Source: Stomorhina lunata (lineage: Eukaryota; Arthropoda; Insecta; Diptera; Rhiniidae). From it: DNA of 64,000 nt. A program made the position numbers and the translations under genes. The notes beneath the pieces are model-generated. The model had not been told where the DNA came from, did not search any database, and saw nothing but the letters and a program-made list of their open reading frames with translations. Shown in pieces: positions 34,740 through 46,223 of the stretch. The first letter of the stretch is position 1. Each line of letters starts with the position of its first letter. The stretch spans positions 76,374,629 to 76,438,628 of the forward strand of contig OW121741.1 in assembly GCA_933228675.1 (NCBI GenBank), read 5' to 3'.

Positions 34740-35750
34740 CATCTTACTAGGTTAGGTTAGGAGGCTGACCATAAAGTTTGCGTCATTTGGGTCCATGATG
34801 AGGTCCCTTTGTAATTCCTGCAAGAGAGAAAGAAAAATCTAGTCTACCGTATATAAGAAGCTCAGTTAGAGCCAGCCGGATGCACCAAAAGCCTATTTTA
34901 CGAATGTTGATGTTCGAGATCTATGACAGATCGTGCAAAAATGGGGATCCCAAATGGAGGGTCCTAATATCAGCAAGGGCTGGACAGTGACAGAGGAGAT
35001 GAGTGACGGTTTCTTCCTCCTCAACGTTGTGACAACTTCTGCAGTAATCGTTGCTTTGAGGACTTAGTCTTCTAGCATTATACAGTGTCCTGTGAGTACT
35101 GAGATAAGGGTGCTAAGTCTATGGCGCGGAAAGGTGCCCAAGATTGCAGAGCGCTTGCTATCGTAAGCTGGCCATGTAAGTCTATAGATCGAACAAATCG
35201 TTTCTGTGGACCAGTTGGTCTGTGCGGACCTAAAGAGAAACTGTTTGATAAGCAGTAGGCATGGTGATAGCGGTATACCTGTGAATTGGTCACTGTTCTC
35301 CTAATTAAGGAGAGCACCACCTTTTGCTAGATTGTCCGCTATGATACGTTACTGAAACTGCGTACCCAAAAAAGTCCAATGTTGGAATGTCTCGCCATCT
35401 CATTTAGGGATGCCCGCCATTCACGGATAAGAACGGATGTCGTGTAGACCGATGATAAAGAATGAATTTTGGCAAGACTATCTGTACAGAAACGAATATC
35501 GTTAAAGTATATTCGGTGGTACATGAGCCACTTTCTCGCCACATAAACGGCTGAGATTTCAGCTTGAAGAATACTGCATTGTTTTGGGAGCTTGAATTTT
35601 ACTTTTTTTCCGAAAAAAATGGAATGACCCACACCACTTACCGATTTGGATCCGTCCGATCCGTAGATTTCTAGGGTCTCATCTCTTCAATCCGAGATAT
35701 CAGCCAAATTTCTTCAATCCGAGATATCGGCCATATACATAGCAGCCAAA
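34740..35750 (-). pseudogene. LINE family A: RNase H region and 3' end, broken
   Basis: The minus-strand frame at 35632-35339 reads QCSILQAEISAVYVARKWLM, RFCTDSLAKIHSLSS, and LIREWRASLNEMARHSNI followed by GLFWVR, the core of an RNase H domain (ILQAE and CTDS). More debris runs to the 3' tail at about 34740, which starts with three TTAGG-like units. A short direct repeat (TTTCTTCAATCCGAGATATC, twice) lies at about 35685-35740. Confidence 0.7.
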
Positions 35751-35849
35751 TGGTCAAGATACCACAGAATATAAGACGGGGATATTTGTTTCCTATATAA
35801 CATCCACACGACATCTGTTTTTAACCGCGAATGCCAGGCATCTCTCAAC

Positions 35850-36290
35850 GAGATGGCGAGACATTGCAAAATCATACTTTTCTGGGTACCTGGACACAAC
35901 AACACACCTTGTAACTCCACTGCGGACAAACTTGCTAAATCAGGTGCTCTCCTGAGCCAGGATAACATCGACCAATTTACAGGCCTAACGCTATTAGGTA
36001 ATTTCTTTACGGGTCAGCGCAGAACACTTGGTTCTCTAAAACCACTTGTTCAATATCCAGGCAAACGTAGCTCACTTACAACAATATACGTTCAAAATAC
36101 TTGGAAACTCTACCTCGCCACAGACTCTGCAACCTAATCTCAACCTTAACAAGTCATTGAGTTTTTGGGTTACATGCCAGAAGACTTAGCCTCCAACACT
36201 ATGACTATTGTCAAAGTTGTCACAACGTTGAAGAGGAGACAGTAACTCATCTTCTCTGCCACTGCCCCGCTCTTTCAATTTTGAGAACTC
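35850..36290 (+). pseudogene. LINE family A: RNase H end, inverted relative to its neighbour
   Basis: The plus strand reads MARHCKIILFWVPGHNNTPC and NSTADKLAKSGALLSQDNID, then LVQYPGKRSSLTTIYVQNTW and TEYMPEDL-like debris. This is the same RNase H end as at 35340-35630 on the other strand, so the two form a head-to-head pair. LINE-type 3' sequence runs into the (ATT)n tract. Confidence 0.75.
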
Positions 36291-36293
36291 TTC

Positions 36294-36296
36294 TTC

Positions 36297-36330
<34 letters not shown>

Positions 36331-36338
36331 GTTATTAT
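36294..36338. repeat. (ATT)n microsatellite
   Basis: About 13 ATT triplets at the 3' end of the LINE-A fragment, perhaps the LINE's own simple-repeat tail. Confidence 0.95.
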
Positions 36339-36420
36339 TTTTAGGTTCAATAAATTTTTTCTCGATTTATATGAAGCTTGAATCTCACTTTGAAAGTAGT
36401 TACTGATGGGACCTCATCCA

Positions 36421-37262
36421 TTTGTGGAAGTTTTGACCACAAAATAGTATAGCATTTACTAAAATAGAACTCTAGAATAATTGTCTATCGGTTGTTAATA
36501 AATGTGATCCAAGGTAATTCAAAGGACTTGGAAGAGAAGACAAACATTGATGCCAGCGGAGATAAGGGCCTCCACTTCCGTGAAATTTATACAAAAAATT
36601 GAAAAAGTAATTGCGTTGTAATGATTCACTCAAGAAGTAACAAAAACTGAGGAAAAAACTCTAAGCGAAGGCAAACTTTGGCCCCAAGAGTCAGCAAACG
36701 GCAAAAATATAGTGATTTTCGTGTAAAAATCTAAAAAAAAATGATTTCAGTGGTAGTTTTTTTTTATAGATAGAAACTATTGAATGGACCTAAACCCCTA
36801 GTACCACATAATATTCGAAAAAAATCATAATTAGTCCAAAAAATACGGATTTACGGTTGAATTTTTGCAAAGAAGTCAGGGTCCATTTATTAGTTTCTAT
36901 TTTAGAGTCCTTTCTGTAGAAATACTACCAATGAAACTAATTTATTCTTAGATTTTTATACGAAAATCACTATATTTTTGCCGTTTGGTAACTCTTGGGG
37001 CCAAAGGTTGACTTCGCATAGAATTTTTTCCTCATTTTTTGTTACTTCTTGATTGAATCATTATAACGCAATAACTTTTTTATTTTTTTTTTAGAAATTT
37101 CACGGAAGTAGAGGTCTTAGTCTCCACTGGCATCAATGTTTGTTTTCTCTTATAAATCCTATCAATTACCTTCGACCAAATTTATTAAAAATCGATGGAA
37201 AATTCTTCTAGGGTTCTATTTTAGTAAATGCTAAACTATTTTGTGGTCAAAACTTCCACAAA
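36421..37262. repeat. 840-bp foldback (long inverted repeat), loop about 85 nt
   Basis: The left arm (36421-36793) starts TTTGTGGAAGTTTTGACCAC. The right arm (36878-37262) reads the same on the other strand, ending in GTGGTCAAAACTTCCACAAA. Arms match at roughly nine bases in ten through landmarks such as ACAAACATTGATGCCAG, AAGAAGTAACAAAAA, TTTGGCCCCAAGAGT and GCAAAAATATAGTGATTTTC. No coding frame and no clear target duplication. It lies about 0.7 kb beyond the LeuRS stop codon on the downstream side, so read-through of LeuRS would make a long hairpin RNA. Confidence 0.9.
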
Positions 37263-37863
37263 TAGCCACAAAACTGAAATTAATTTAGTGCACCAATTCA
37301 AGTGACGCAAATAATGCATATTTTTCTGCACCAATTTCAAATGAGCTTTCTTTGCTTACAATATTTTTCTTAACTGTTCAGCCTTTCAGAAAAAGTATAT
37401 CACTATTCTATTCATGAAGTATGTTAAGAGCAGCAAGCTTAAATTTTAAAAAATTACTAAAAAAGTGCACCTATTCAAGTGGAAATGAGTGTATGTTATT
37501 CGACTGTTTTCGAAAATATCTAACGAATCGGTCAGTTAGTTATCGAGTTATTAGCCAAAAACGAGAATAATTTGCACTAAGATCCACTTACGACTTACAG
37601 ACCAGAACTTGAGCTAATTATTACTATGACTTGGACTTTGAGTATGGCTTGTATGAATTGAACTTTTACAATGACTTGCACTTTAAGAATCCCAGTTTTC
37701 GAGATATGGGCGATAGAAGAAATCATCATAACTGAGTTTTTAGTTTTGTTGTATTGCAAAGTGTTTTTGTTTTTTTAGAAAAAAAAAATATTAAAGTTCA
37801 AAAAGAGTGGACAACTCAGAATTCATAGCTTTTTTGTTATAATTATGCTTTGCATAATACACA
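37263..37863. other. Gene-free stretch downstream of LeuRS
   Basis: No gene or repeat recognised between the foldback and the LeuRS 3' end. Confidence 0.35.
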
Positions 37864-37869
37864 TTTATT
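37864..37869 (-). terminator. Poly(A) signal of LeuRS
   Basis: AATAAA on the minus strand, about 100 nt past the stop codon; the region between is AT-rich 3' UTR. Confidence 0.55.
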
Positions 37870-37969
37870 GTATTTTACTTTATAAATAAAAAATCAAGAA
37901 AAAAGCAAATTAAATAAAAAAAAGAGAAATTAAACCAAAAATTGAAAGGCTAGTATTAAATACTTTAAA

Positions 37970-40900
37970 TTACTCCACAACATAGATAAAATTACGTCCC
38001 ACAGGTGTTGAAGTACCATTTCCTTCTACCAAATTAATCTGCTGCTTTTCGGTATCCAATACAAAAGAGCCTTCGGACAACTGAGCTTTGCCCTTTTTAT
38101 AATCTTGGAATTCGGGCAATTGACGGGGTCCCAGAACGGGATCTTCATAGCGCCACATTTGTAAGGTGGACAGATCAGCTTTGAAACTCAAAATTTTTGC
38201 TAATTTTTCGCGCAGTGTTTTAACCGTTTCACCTTCGGAGACAATGGTGTTGACTTGGAACAGACCAGATCGTTCAGTGGGATTGACAAATGTAACGGGA
38301 ACATGAGGAGCTACAGTGAAGGCAATAAAGGGATTTCCGGGTCTTACTTCTTCTCGTGTCTTTTCAGGAGCCGAAGGATCATCAGTGTATTTTACTTCCA
38401 AAGCCTCCAAATCCAAGGTATTTTTTAAATACTCCAAGTTATCCAAAAGGACCTGACCTTCATCAAATTCCAGATTAACAGCCATGGCAGCCAAACCTTT
38501 GCCACTCTCTACCTTTTCACGTATCATTTGAGCGAAGGGCATAACTCGTTTCATGAACTTTTTCAATTCCTCTTTCTTTTGCAAAGTAGCTGCAATAACT
38601 TTGTTATCGGGTAATGATTTAGTAGGCGTGTACATCTCTCTCATGGTGTCTAGCACACAGCATTGCCAAGGTGGATAAGTTTTAGCCACCCACACTAGAG
38701 CTCTATTTGGTTTAACAGAAGCTGGATCTACAGCCTTTTCCTTGCCACCTTTGCCCTTGACTTGCAAAAGATTTTTCAAGTTCAAACGGAAAGAGTGAGC
38801 AGCCTCCATTAAATACTCCGAACACATGATATCAATCTCATTGATGGGACCCACCTCGGGCCAAGTTTTATGCAATATGGACTTACCATGACCCAACAAT
38901 TGCCAAACATGCTCAGCTACATGAGGACATATAGGAGCTATAAGCAAAGCTTGAATTTCTATAAATTTAAATACCAATTCCTCGTGCATGCCATGAGTGC
39001 CGCACAATTCACGATACTTATCTCTGGTGAGCTGGAGTTCATAGAAGCCAGTACGCAAGGCTTCTTTGAACAACATTTTCTTGTAATGTTCATCTGTTTG
39101 CTGGATTTTCAAGTTCATTTCACTTATAAAAACATTATCGTTAAAGTTGAGTTTAGAGTCCTTGCGCAAGGAGGGACGGGCAGCCAACATTTCCTTAACC
39201 CACTCAATAAAGGTGTACAATCTCAAAATACCAGCATCTGCGGTACTTTCGACGAAATTGGCATCTTCTACACTGTCACCAGCATCGGCCAAACACAAGC
39301 GCATGCCATCAGCAGAAAATTTATCCACAGCCTCATGAAGAGTTAGGAAATTACCATCAGATTTTGACATTTTGGAAGAATTCAAAAGTAAATGCCCATT
39401 AACACGCATACCTTTAGGCCATTTGGTATCGTCATTGGGCCAGATGGCAGCATGATTGTATAAGGAGAAAGTTAAATGATTTTGTATTAAATCTTTACCC
39501 GAAACTCTCAAGTCCATGGGATACCAAAATTCGAATTCTCTTCTCAAAATATCTAAAGATGCCTGTTTCACCTTTGTCGTTTTGGGATAAGGAGTTTCCT
39601 TAAAGAAAATATAATCCCAAACCTCGGCAGTCATATCCTCAGCTTTAATGCCCAAAGGACTGGGTTTTTCGCCACGGAATGAGCCTCCCTGAAGCAAGTG
39701 AACAACTGTATAGAAAGCCATATAAATGGTGGAATCAGACAAGGATTCTATAAGCCATTGCTCATCCCAGGGCAGTTTGGTACCCAAGCCATAAGTACGT
39801 GAACAGGCATATTCGTGTAACCAATTCAAGCAATGTTCGAAATTATGTCTGGCCTCATCATGATAAGTCTCCATATCCTTTAGAATCTTGAAGGCCTTGG
39901 CTTGCCACTCAGGTTCTCCATAGTTCAAATACCATTGATTACAAAGAGCCACCACACATTGATCACCAGAACGGGAAATAATAGTCTTTTCAGGTTCATA
40001 GTAGATATCAGCCTCCTTGGAGTCAACCAATTTTTTTTGCAAATCCTTTTTAACATCTTGCACCTTTTTGCCCTTAAATTCTCCCACAAGCATAATACCA
40101 TCATAGAAGCCCTTGAGATAACACAACTCTTTGGCTTCCGCCAATTTGTCTTTGTCATTTTGAGATTGAATTTTTAGCATATCATAGGCATATTTAGCGC
40201 ACATATTACCCAATGTGGGCACTTCAATAATGGAAATAGGTTCAAAGGGTAAGACCATTTCATCGGTGAGCCCGTATTTTTGTCTAAAAGCCTCCTTCTT
40301 CTGCAAGTCCATTAAGGCAGCATAATCATCAGGAGAGTCAGAAGGCACAGAGGTGACGACACCGGTACCTTTGTCTTCTTTGATGGATAACATGGGCAAG
40401 GTGTAAATGGTTCTGTGCGATGTTAAGGGGCAAGATAACGGTGTACCCAAAAGATCTTGCCCTGTTAGTTCAGCCAATTCCACAACCTTACCCTCTTCAG
40501 CAGTAAAACCTTGATAGGACATATTTCTGGCCGCGCGTCTAGTGCTGATCCAAACTTCATTATTACGTGTTGTTTTCCAGGCAATATATATAATATTGGG
40601 ATGTAACCAACAGTTTGTTTGACCATACATTGTCTCGGGACGTAAGGTGGCAGCTACCAAAAACACTGGCTCTTTGATGGCACTGAAAAAGAATATTTAT
40701 ATTAAGAATAGGATAGAATAAAACAAATTTTATTTTATTGTTACCTTAGTTTTGCGGGTTTTTGCAAAACTTTCATTTTGATCAATGTATATTCTTGTGG
40801 TCCAACACCTTCTCCGGTTGAACGATCATGATCCATGCAAGGTTGTCCATCCTTAGGCGAATAGATAGTGTAACGCTTGCCATACATAACTTTGCCGCGA

Positions 40901-43900
40901 TTCTTCAAATGTGTAAACTGCCAACGCACAAAGGAATCAAAGAAGGGGTTCACGTCTGTTGTAATAAAGGTTCTGCGCCAATCTACCTATAATTTAGACA
41001 AAATTAATTTTTTTTTAACTATTCCGACTTATTGTTAAATGTATTATGTTAAAGATGAACTAAATTTTTAAGCATTTCGTTTTCTGTATTTAAAGCATTT
41101 CATACGGACATATTTAACGTTTTTGATATATGACTCATACTTATGCATTGCTTTGTGACGGAACTAATGCGACTAATAAACAAATTTCTCTGTAGGGCAC
41201 TGTGCAAACCGCTGGCCTATCGTCACCAAATGGTGGTACATTTCCTAATACATAGATGGTGCTATTCTATTGCCTATATTTACCATTAAATGGCCTATAT
41301 TTACAACATGTTAATGTCAAAGGCCGAGCATATTTTAAAAATCTATGCGCTTCGGTCTTGTGATTATATTATCTAATTTCGCAGGCCAAGCTTTGTAATG
41401 TTTTACACTACTTGGTCTTCCATCGAAATTTTGGAAGTCCTCTTTAAACATTAGAGCGGCGGTTTTTATTCTAATTTTAGCTTTTTCATAGTAATTGTTT
41501 TTTCCAGGAGTGGTTTACTAGTCCGACGTCCTAACCAATATTTTTTATCGTTCTTATGGAAGAACTCGGGGCACATGTTAGCTCACTACATTAATGGGTG
41601 CTAACTTAGTTCCCTGGGTGATACCACGAGAACGTTAGTGTCCATACCCAGCAAAACTTTGGTAAAGGCAAGTACTCTGGTATCTGGTTACCTTGTAATG
41701 ACTACAGCATACCCTCCGAATAACTAATAAGTTATTACATAAGTACTTATTTGTAATTAAAATGGTAAGTTGAACTGAATGGCCCGGGTTCAAATCCCAC
41801 CAAGAGCAACAATTTTTTTTTTGTTTTTTTTTTATTAAAAATGTATTTTTAAATGATTTTTGAATTTTAAAAACATAAATATTACCTTCTGTAAAAAAAA
41901 ATTTGGAAAACTAACTCACGGTAATGAAAAAATACTATCATGAGTCAATTTTGATTATGTAGGCTACATACCTATTGGATACCAAGCAACGGTTCTGCTT
42001 GGTCTTAATTTGGTAAGCATAGACTTATGTTGGTTATCCTTTATTTCAACTGTGGACACTGACCTAGTGACATCACCAAAAGAGCTACGTTACGTAGTGA
42101 GCTAACATGTACCGCGAGTTGTAAAATAAGAACGATAAAAAATGGGATGGAAAGACCAAGTAGAGGAAAAATTTTCACAACTTGGCCTATAAAATTGAAG
42201 AATATTCAAGATCGAAGAAAATAGGTTGTATCTATAGGCCATTTAAGTAAGTAAGAGCCAATATTATATAAAAACTTATACAAAGGGGAAGATTTAAATT
42301 GTATAAGTTTTAAAATAATTAAAAAACACTTCTTTTTTGTTTATTAAATGCATTAAACATTTACAAAAAATCGTATAGAAATATGTTTCCAAAAATTACA
42401 ACAAAGCAAAAAAGCAGAGAAAAACAAAGTAATTGTCACATGATTTTGGATCTAAAAATAAAAATTGTTTATATTAATTATAAGCTGCTAAGTTTTCAAC
42501 ATATGAAGTAGCTCGGTGGAAGAGTCTCCGCCTAGCAGTCGGAGGGTCTGGGTTCGAGCCCCCATGGGGTCATAAGAAAAAATTTGTATTTCGTTTAAGA
42601 ATATGTTTTTTAAATAAAACAACAACAAAAAAGTTGTTGTTGTTGTCTTCCAATTATTACCCAAGTCATTACATTTCTGCAATTGGTAAGTACTTGCCTC
42701 CAATGACATCCCCATGTTAATGTAATGACTTAAACAGTGAATGAGTAAGTAGTTCGTGTTCAATAGTTTAACTGTTTAACTCATTATTTGGTAATGAAAA
42801 GTTTTGCTGGGTAGTTAAAGATGAAGAGCAATGGATTAAAAAGTTTTGCAGAGTAAGAATTTTTAACAGTAAGAATCTTATTTTCTCTGTTAGGCCAGAG
42901 GCTTTTCATCCCAAACTAAAATAAAGATCCGGTCTAATAAAACAGAGTTAATCGCTGAAACTGGGGCCTAATTTGAGCCAATAGCGTTACTGAAATGTTA
43001 GACACTGGAATGTTGATGAATAAAGTCAATTTTGAATATTATGAATCTTATATTCTTTGTTAGCTGGGATTACTTATAAAACTTTACATCCTAAAACTAA
43101 ACTCCAACAAGTGCATTTATTGTGGAATTTACACTGTTTCCGCAAGTGTTTTGTATGGGAGCTATGGTTAAATGTGAACCGATTTGTTTTTGTGGAATTT
43201 GCGCTGCTTCCTTGTTTTGTATGGGAGCTATGGTTAAATGTAAACCATAGCTACATTGTGCTTATGAAAAACTTCTATATACCAAATTTTATCATCATAA
43301 CTGTTATAATTTGTCATTTATAAGCAAATAAGCAATTAGCTTACACGAGGTTATATGGGAGCTATGGTCAAATGTGAACAAATTTTGCCTAACTTCAATA
43401 CCAAAATTTCCCCAAAAATGGAGAATATCTTTGACAAGTTTCCTTGACCTAGCTCTTTTCGTTTAGGCGTTATCGTGATTTCAAAATACAGACAGACGGA
43501 AAGATAGAGGGAAAGAGGCGCTCAGTCGTCTTAGAATTTCACAAGGATTCAGAATATACATCAATTTTTATTTTTGAGCCAATATTAAGGAAATTACAAA
43601 CGGAATGGCACTCTCAATATACATCCATTCTTTTTAATAGTGGGTATAAAAATACAAAACAATACTTACATGAACACCGATCCTCTTCAAATCATTAACA
43701 GCCAAAGGTGGAAAATAATTCAGCCAATGATCAGCATCAGCAAATTTTTTTATTTCTTCATCCTGCAGACCCAAACTTTGCATAATTTGCCATTGGTATT
43801 TAGCCGAGCCAGTCTTGGCCACAGCTTTACTCTTCTTACCCTTTGACTTGTCCTTAGGAACTTCAGATTGAGAAGTTTCTACCGGTATTACTTCTTCGCT

Positions 43901-44445
43901 GGCTGTAGGGAATTGTGGTGGATAGCCAAAGTCTTCCATTTCTCGTTTTAATTTGTCAGCACAGGCCTTAATAGGCATACCGGTACAATGGAAGCCAAAA
44001 GGCCAGAGAACACGTTTACCTTTGGAGCGCTGATAGCGTACGGCAAATTCAGCTTTTGACAATGAGAAGGTGTGACCCAAATGCAAACGACCATTCATAT
44101 AGGGAAATGGAAAGGTAACGAAGAATTTTTCATCTTGAGATTTCTTGGGTTCCACAGGAGCATCGCTCTCGTGTATATGTTCGTTTTCCCAAAGCTTTTG
44201 CACTTCCTGCTCAATTTTTTGCAAATACTCCACCTTAAATGTACCTTTACGCTCTACATTAGCCTACAATAAATAAGATAATATTCACTTTAAATTACAT
44301 CAAAGTTTGGGAAATTCTTTAGAAGAAAATCATAGAAGGCACATGAACAAAATCACAAACAAATTTTATTTAAAGCATACTTAATTACTTAAAATTTTTC
44401 AACAGCGATTAATACATTCTTCCAATATTCACATTCTCTTACCAT
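37970..44445 (-). CDS. LeuRS: Cytosolic leucyl-tRNA synthetase, 1183 aa, 4 coding exons
   Basis: Charges tRNA-Leu with leucine for cytosolic translation; a class I enzyme of the multisynthetase complex. Exons: 44445-44443 (ATG only), 44263-43670, 40986-40745, 40682-37970; introns 179, 2683 and 62 nt, all GT-AG. The protein starts [24 protein letters not shown] (62-65, HIGH signature) sits in [21 protein letters not shown] long insert before [13 protein letters not shown] (about 290) and [18 protein letters not shown] (about 390) mark the CP1 editing domain. [11 protein letters not shown] gives KMSKS at 717-721. The C-terminal part beyond about 900 is the eukaryotic extension. Length matches the fly enzyme as I recall it. 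The frame is clean and both catalytic motifs are perfect. Intron 2 contains a TIR element, LINE debris and a repeat. Confidence 0.97.
41290..41646 (-). repeat. LINE family C 3'-end fragment in LeuRS intron 2
   Basis: Similar words occur at 46676-46880 and inside both TIR-element copies: AACATGTTAATGTCAAAGGC, TTCGGTCTTGTG, CCAAGCTTTGTAATG and ACTTGGTCTTCCATCG. On the minus strand the best-preserved copies read WKDQVKE, LSKLGLRNL and CAQDRKA, a LINE C-terminal pattern. Here the frame is lost. The TIR element at 41647 abuts it. Confidence 0.55.
41647..42811 (+). mobile_element. TIR element with tRNA-like insert, copy 2 (1165 bp, TA target duplication)
   Basis: CCCAGCAAAACTTT at the left and AAAGTTTTGCTGGG at the right (one base differs further in) are TIRs. 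TA flanks both sides (41645-41646 and 42812-42813), as for Tc1/mariner-type insertion. A first B box, GGGTTCAAATCCC, lies at about 41787-41799, and the complete tRNA-like segment at 42506-42570. Between them lies LINE-C-like sequence ([14 protein letters not shown] at about 42145-42190). There is no transposase frame, so mobility must come from another element. It lies in LeuRS intron 2, inverted relative to copy 1. Confidence 0.9.
42506..42570 (+). other. tRNA-like segment within TIR element copy 2
   Basis: GTAGCTCGGTGGAAGAG (A box TAGCTCGGTGG) and GGGTTCGAGCCCCC (perfect B box) are spaced as in a tRNA. The stem CTCCG/CGGAG encloses a 9-base loop; the acceptor stem has only about four pairs. 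A TTTTTT run at about 42605 could end a short pol III transcript. Differs from copy 1 at a few positions. Confidence 0.7.
43110..43640 (+). repeat. Interspersed repeat of the 'TATGGGAGCTATGGT' family in LeuRS intron 2
   Basis: Two nearby copies of TTTGTATGGGAGCTATGGTT (about 43150 and 43217), then TTTTGCCTAACTTCAATACC, AGACAGACGGAAAGATAG and AGTGGGTATAAAAAT. Same phrase order as 10950-11330. Confidence 0.5.
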
Positions 44446-44790
44446 TGTAAGTTTAACTTCTAGAAACACTATTTATTATAAAGTTTTTATAAATAATTTA
44501 AAAAATCTTGTAATAAAAAAGTGCAACGTGTTGTTCCACCAAAAAAGATCTAAAAGAATTTTGACATTTCAATAAGCGGTTTTGGCAAAAAAAAAAGAAA
44601 AACAAAATTCAGAGAACAGGGTGAGTCATAAAATAGAAAAAAATTTGCATTATATCAGAAAAGTGGTGCCAAGTTTTTTCTTGCAAATAAGAAAAATGTC
44701 AGCATTGCCGTACTGTGATTTTAAAGTTTTGTGTTTAAAGGCTGCTCGATTTTTAGAGTTTTTTATTTATTCATTAATGTAGTTAATAAG
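44446..44790. other. Upstream region of LeuRS
   Basis: Holds the LeuRS 5' UTR (ATTATAAAGT-rich) and presumably its promoter. No strong TATA or initiator pair is obvious, as expected for a housekeeping gene. The frame at 44582-44782 is not recognised. Confidence 0.35.
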
Positions 44791-44792
44791 TA

Positions 44793-46223
44793 GGGGAGAG
44801 TGGGGCACCTTTGAACACTTTTGGCCTTCAAGCTTTTTGAATAATTTAACTAATATATATGAAAATAAACTTTAGTTTAAGTCTACAAGTAACTTTTATT
44901 TAGTTCGATTTCATATTTTTTTATTCTTTTAATGGAAGAAATTATTGTGTTCAAATGTGTCCCCATACGGGACAGCTTTAAACTAGTCTAGGGCAACTTT
45001 CTAAAAATAAGTATTATAAATTAAAGCATAAAAATAAACTTAACAAGTAAGAAAGTTCTACAGTCGATCAAGCCCGACCATACGAAACCCTTCACCACTA
45101 AGGTCAAAGATATTCCTTTTCATGTATAGAGACAAATATTTGCTAAATTATGTCATCATACAAAAATTTTCTCAAGATTTATATATTTAAGATGTTTCCG
45201 TCATTTGTACTTATAAGAGAGCTTGGGTCAAATGTGCACCGATTATGTCGAAATTTAGTAAATTGGTTTCAAAAATTATATATGCAAAAAATAAACTTAA
45301 AATTGTCATTATCTTCAGATTTACGAGCTTTTTAATGATTTTTGTCTCACTTAGTGCGTTTTAACAAAAAAAATTTTGAATGGAAGCTATGGTCAAATGT
45401 GGACCGATTTCAACGAAATTTGGTACAGTGATTTTGGTTAACATAAGCTAGTATCTGTTTTAAGTTTCATGAAAAAATATTTGAGTCCAAAATATCAATT
45501 CCAGGAAATAGGACCTATAGGAGGTACCACAAATAATGGACCGATTTTGACGAATTTTAATGGCCGTGGTCCCACTATAAAAAATATAAATAAAAACTTC
45601 TTTATAAAGATGATATTTTAGCTGATTTCATCTTTCTTAAGTATTTTGCCTACAAATCCGTCTTTTTGGATCATTCCACTAATATATAGTTTTCTGGATT
45701 TAATTGATCGTAGCACAAATCGATGTGTTCTTCATGGCAATCTACAGCAATTTAATCTTTAGATGTATCATCAGCAATGATGAAATCGAGATCTGTATCA
45801 TCATACAGCGAAAACTAGCTCTCAATAGAATCCGAGCTAGAACTTAGACTTTTTAGCCTTTTTTGAACGTTTCAAAGGTGTCCCATTTCTTTTGTTCAAA
45901 GATGGAGTGCCATTTCACAATAATTTTTAATAAATATTAATAAATATTAAAATATCAAAGAACTTACCTTAATTTTGTTTGGAATGAATAAGAAACTGCA
46001 ATAAATTTATTTCACGAAATAAAATGGCACACAAAAATAAAATAAAAGTTTAGAACTGCACTATGAGAACTTGTTGACCCAACTACATTCGGTCAACGAC
46101 AGAAACAACTAGCAAGCAAGGTTTACATGTAAAAAATACGGTCCAGGATCGGAAAAATTGTTAAATTTAGATTTTATCAACATCGTTTAAAGGTGCCCCG
46201 TGTTCAAACGTGCCCCTATACCC
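44793..46223. mobile_element. 1.43-kb TIR element with TA target duplication, transposase decayed
   Basis: The left end GGGGAGAGTGGGGCACCTTT then GAACAC faces the right end, read inverted GGGTATAGGGGCACGTTTGAACAC with one gap. TA lies on both sides (44791-44792 and 46224-46225). The minus strand near 45640-45900 carries broken protein: KRNGTPLKRSKKAKKSK, YDDTDLDFIIADDTSKD, and CHEEHIDLCYDQLNPENYIL followed by V. This acidic tail resembles the end of pogo-type transposases, but the match is weak. A truncated INE-1-like element is nested inside. Confidence 0.6.
45041..45600 (-). mobile_element. INE-1/DINE-1-like element, truncated, nested
   Basis: The plus strand starts AACAAGTAAGAAAGTTCTAC, then GTCGATCAAGCCCGACC hairpin-type sequence, GACCGATTTCAACGAAATTT and ATCAATTCCAGGAAATAGGA, and stops at about 45575-45600 before the TTATACCCTTCACC end. 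It is inserted in the TIR element at 44793-46223. Confidence 0.75.

Noticed and set aside
34745..34762. TTAGG-like repeats as insect telomere sequence
   Set aside because: Only about three units, at the 3' end of a LINE fragment; flies lack TTAGG telomeres.
38870..40177. Plus-strand frames of up to 158 codons opposite LeuRS
   Set aside because: They are antisense to a conserved coding exon and have no domain; they reflect codon bias of LeuRS.
32024..42570. The two tRNA-like blocks as functional tRNA genes
   Set aside because: The anticodon loop has 9 bases, the acceptor stem pairs poorly, and both lie at the same place inside copies of a transposable element.
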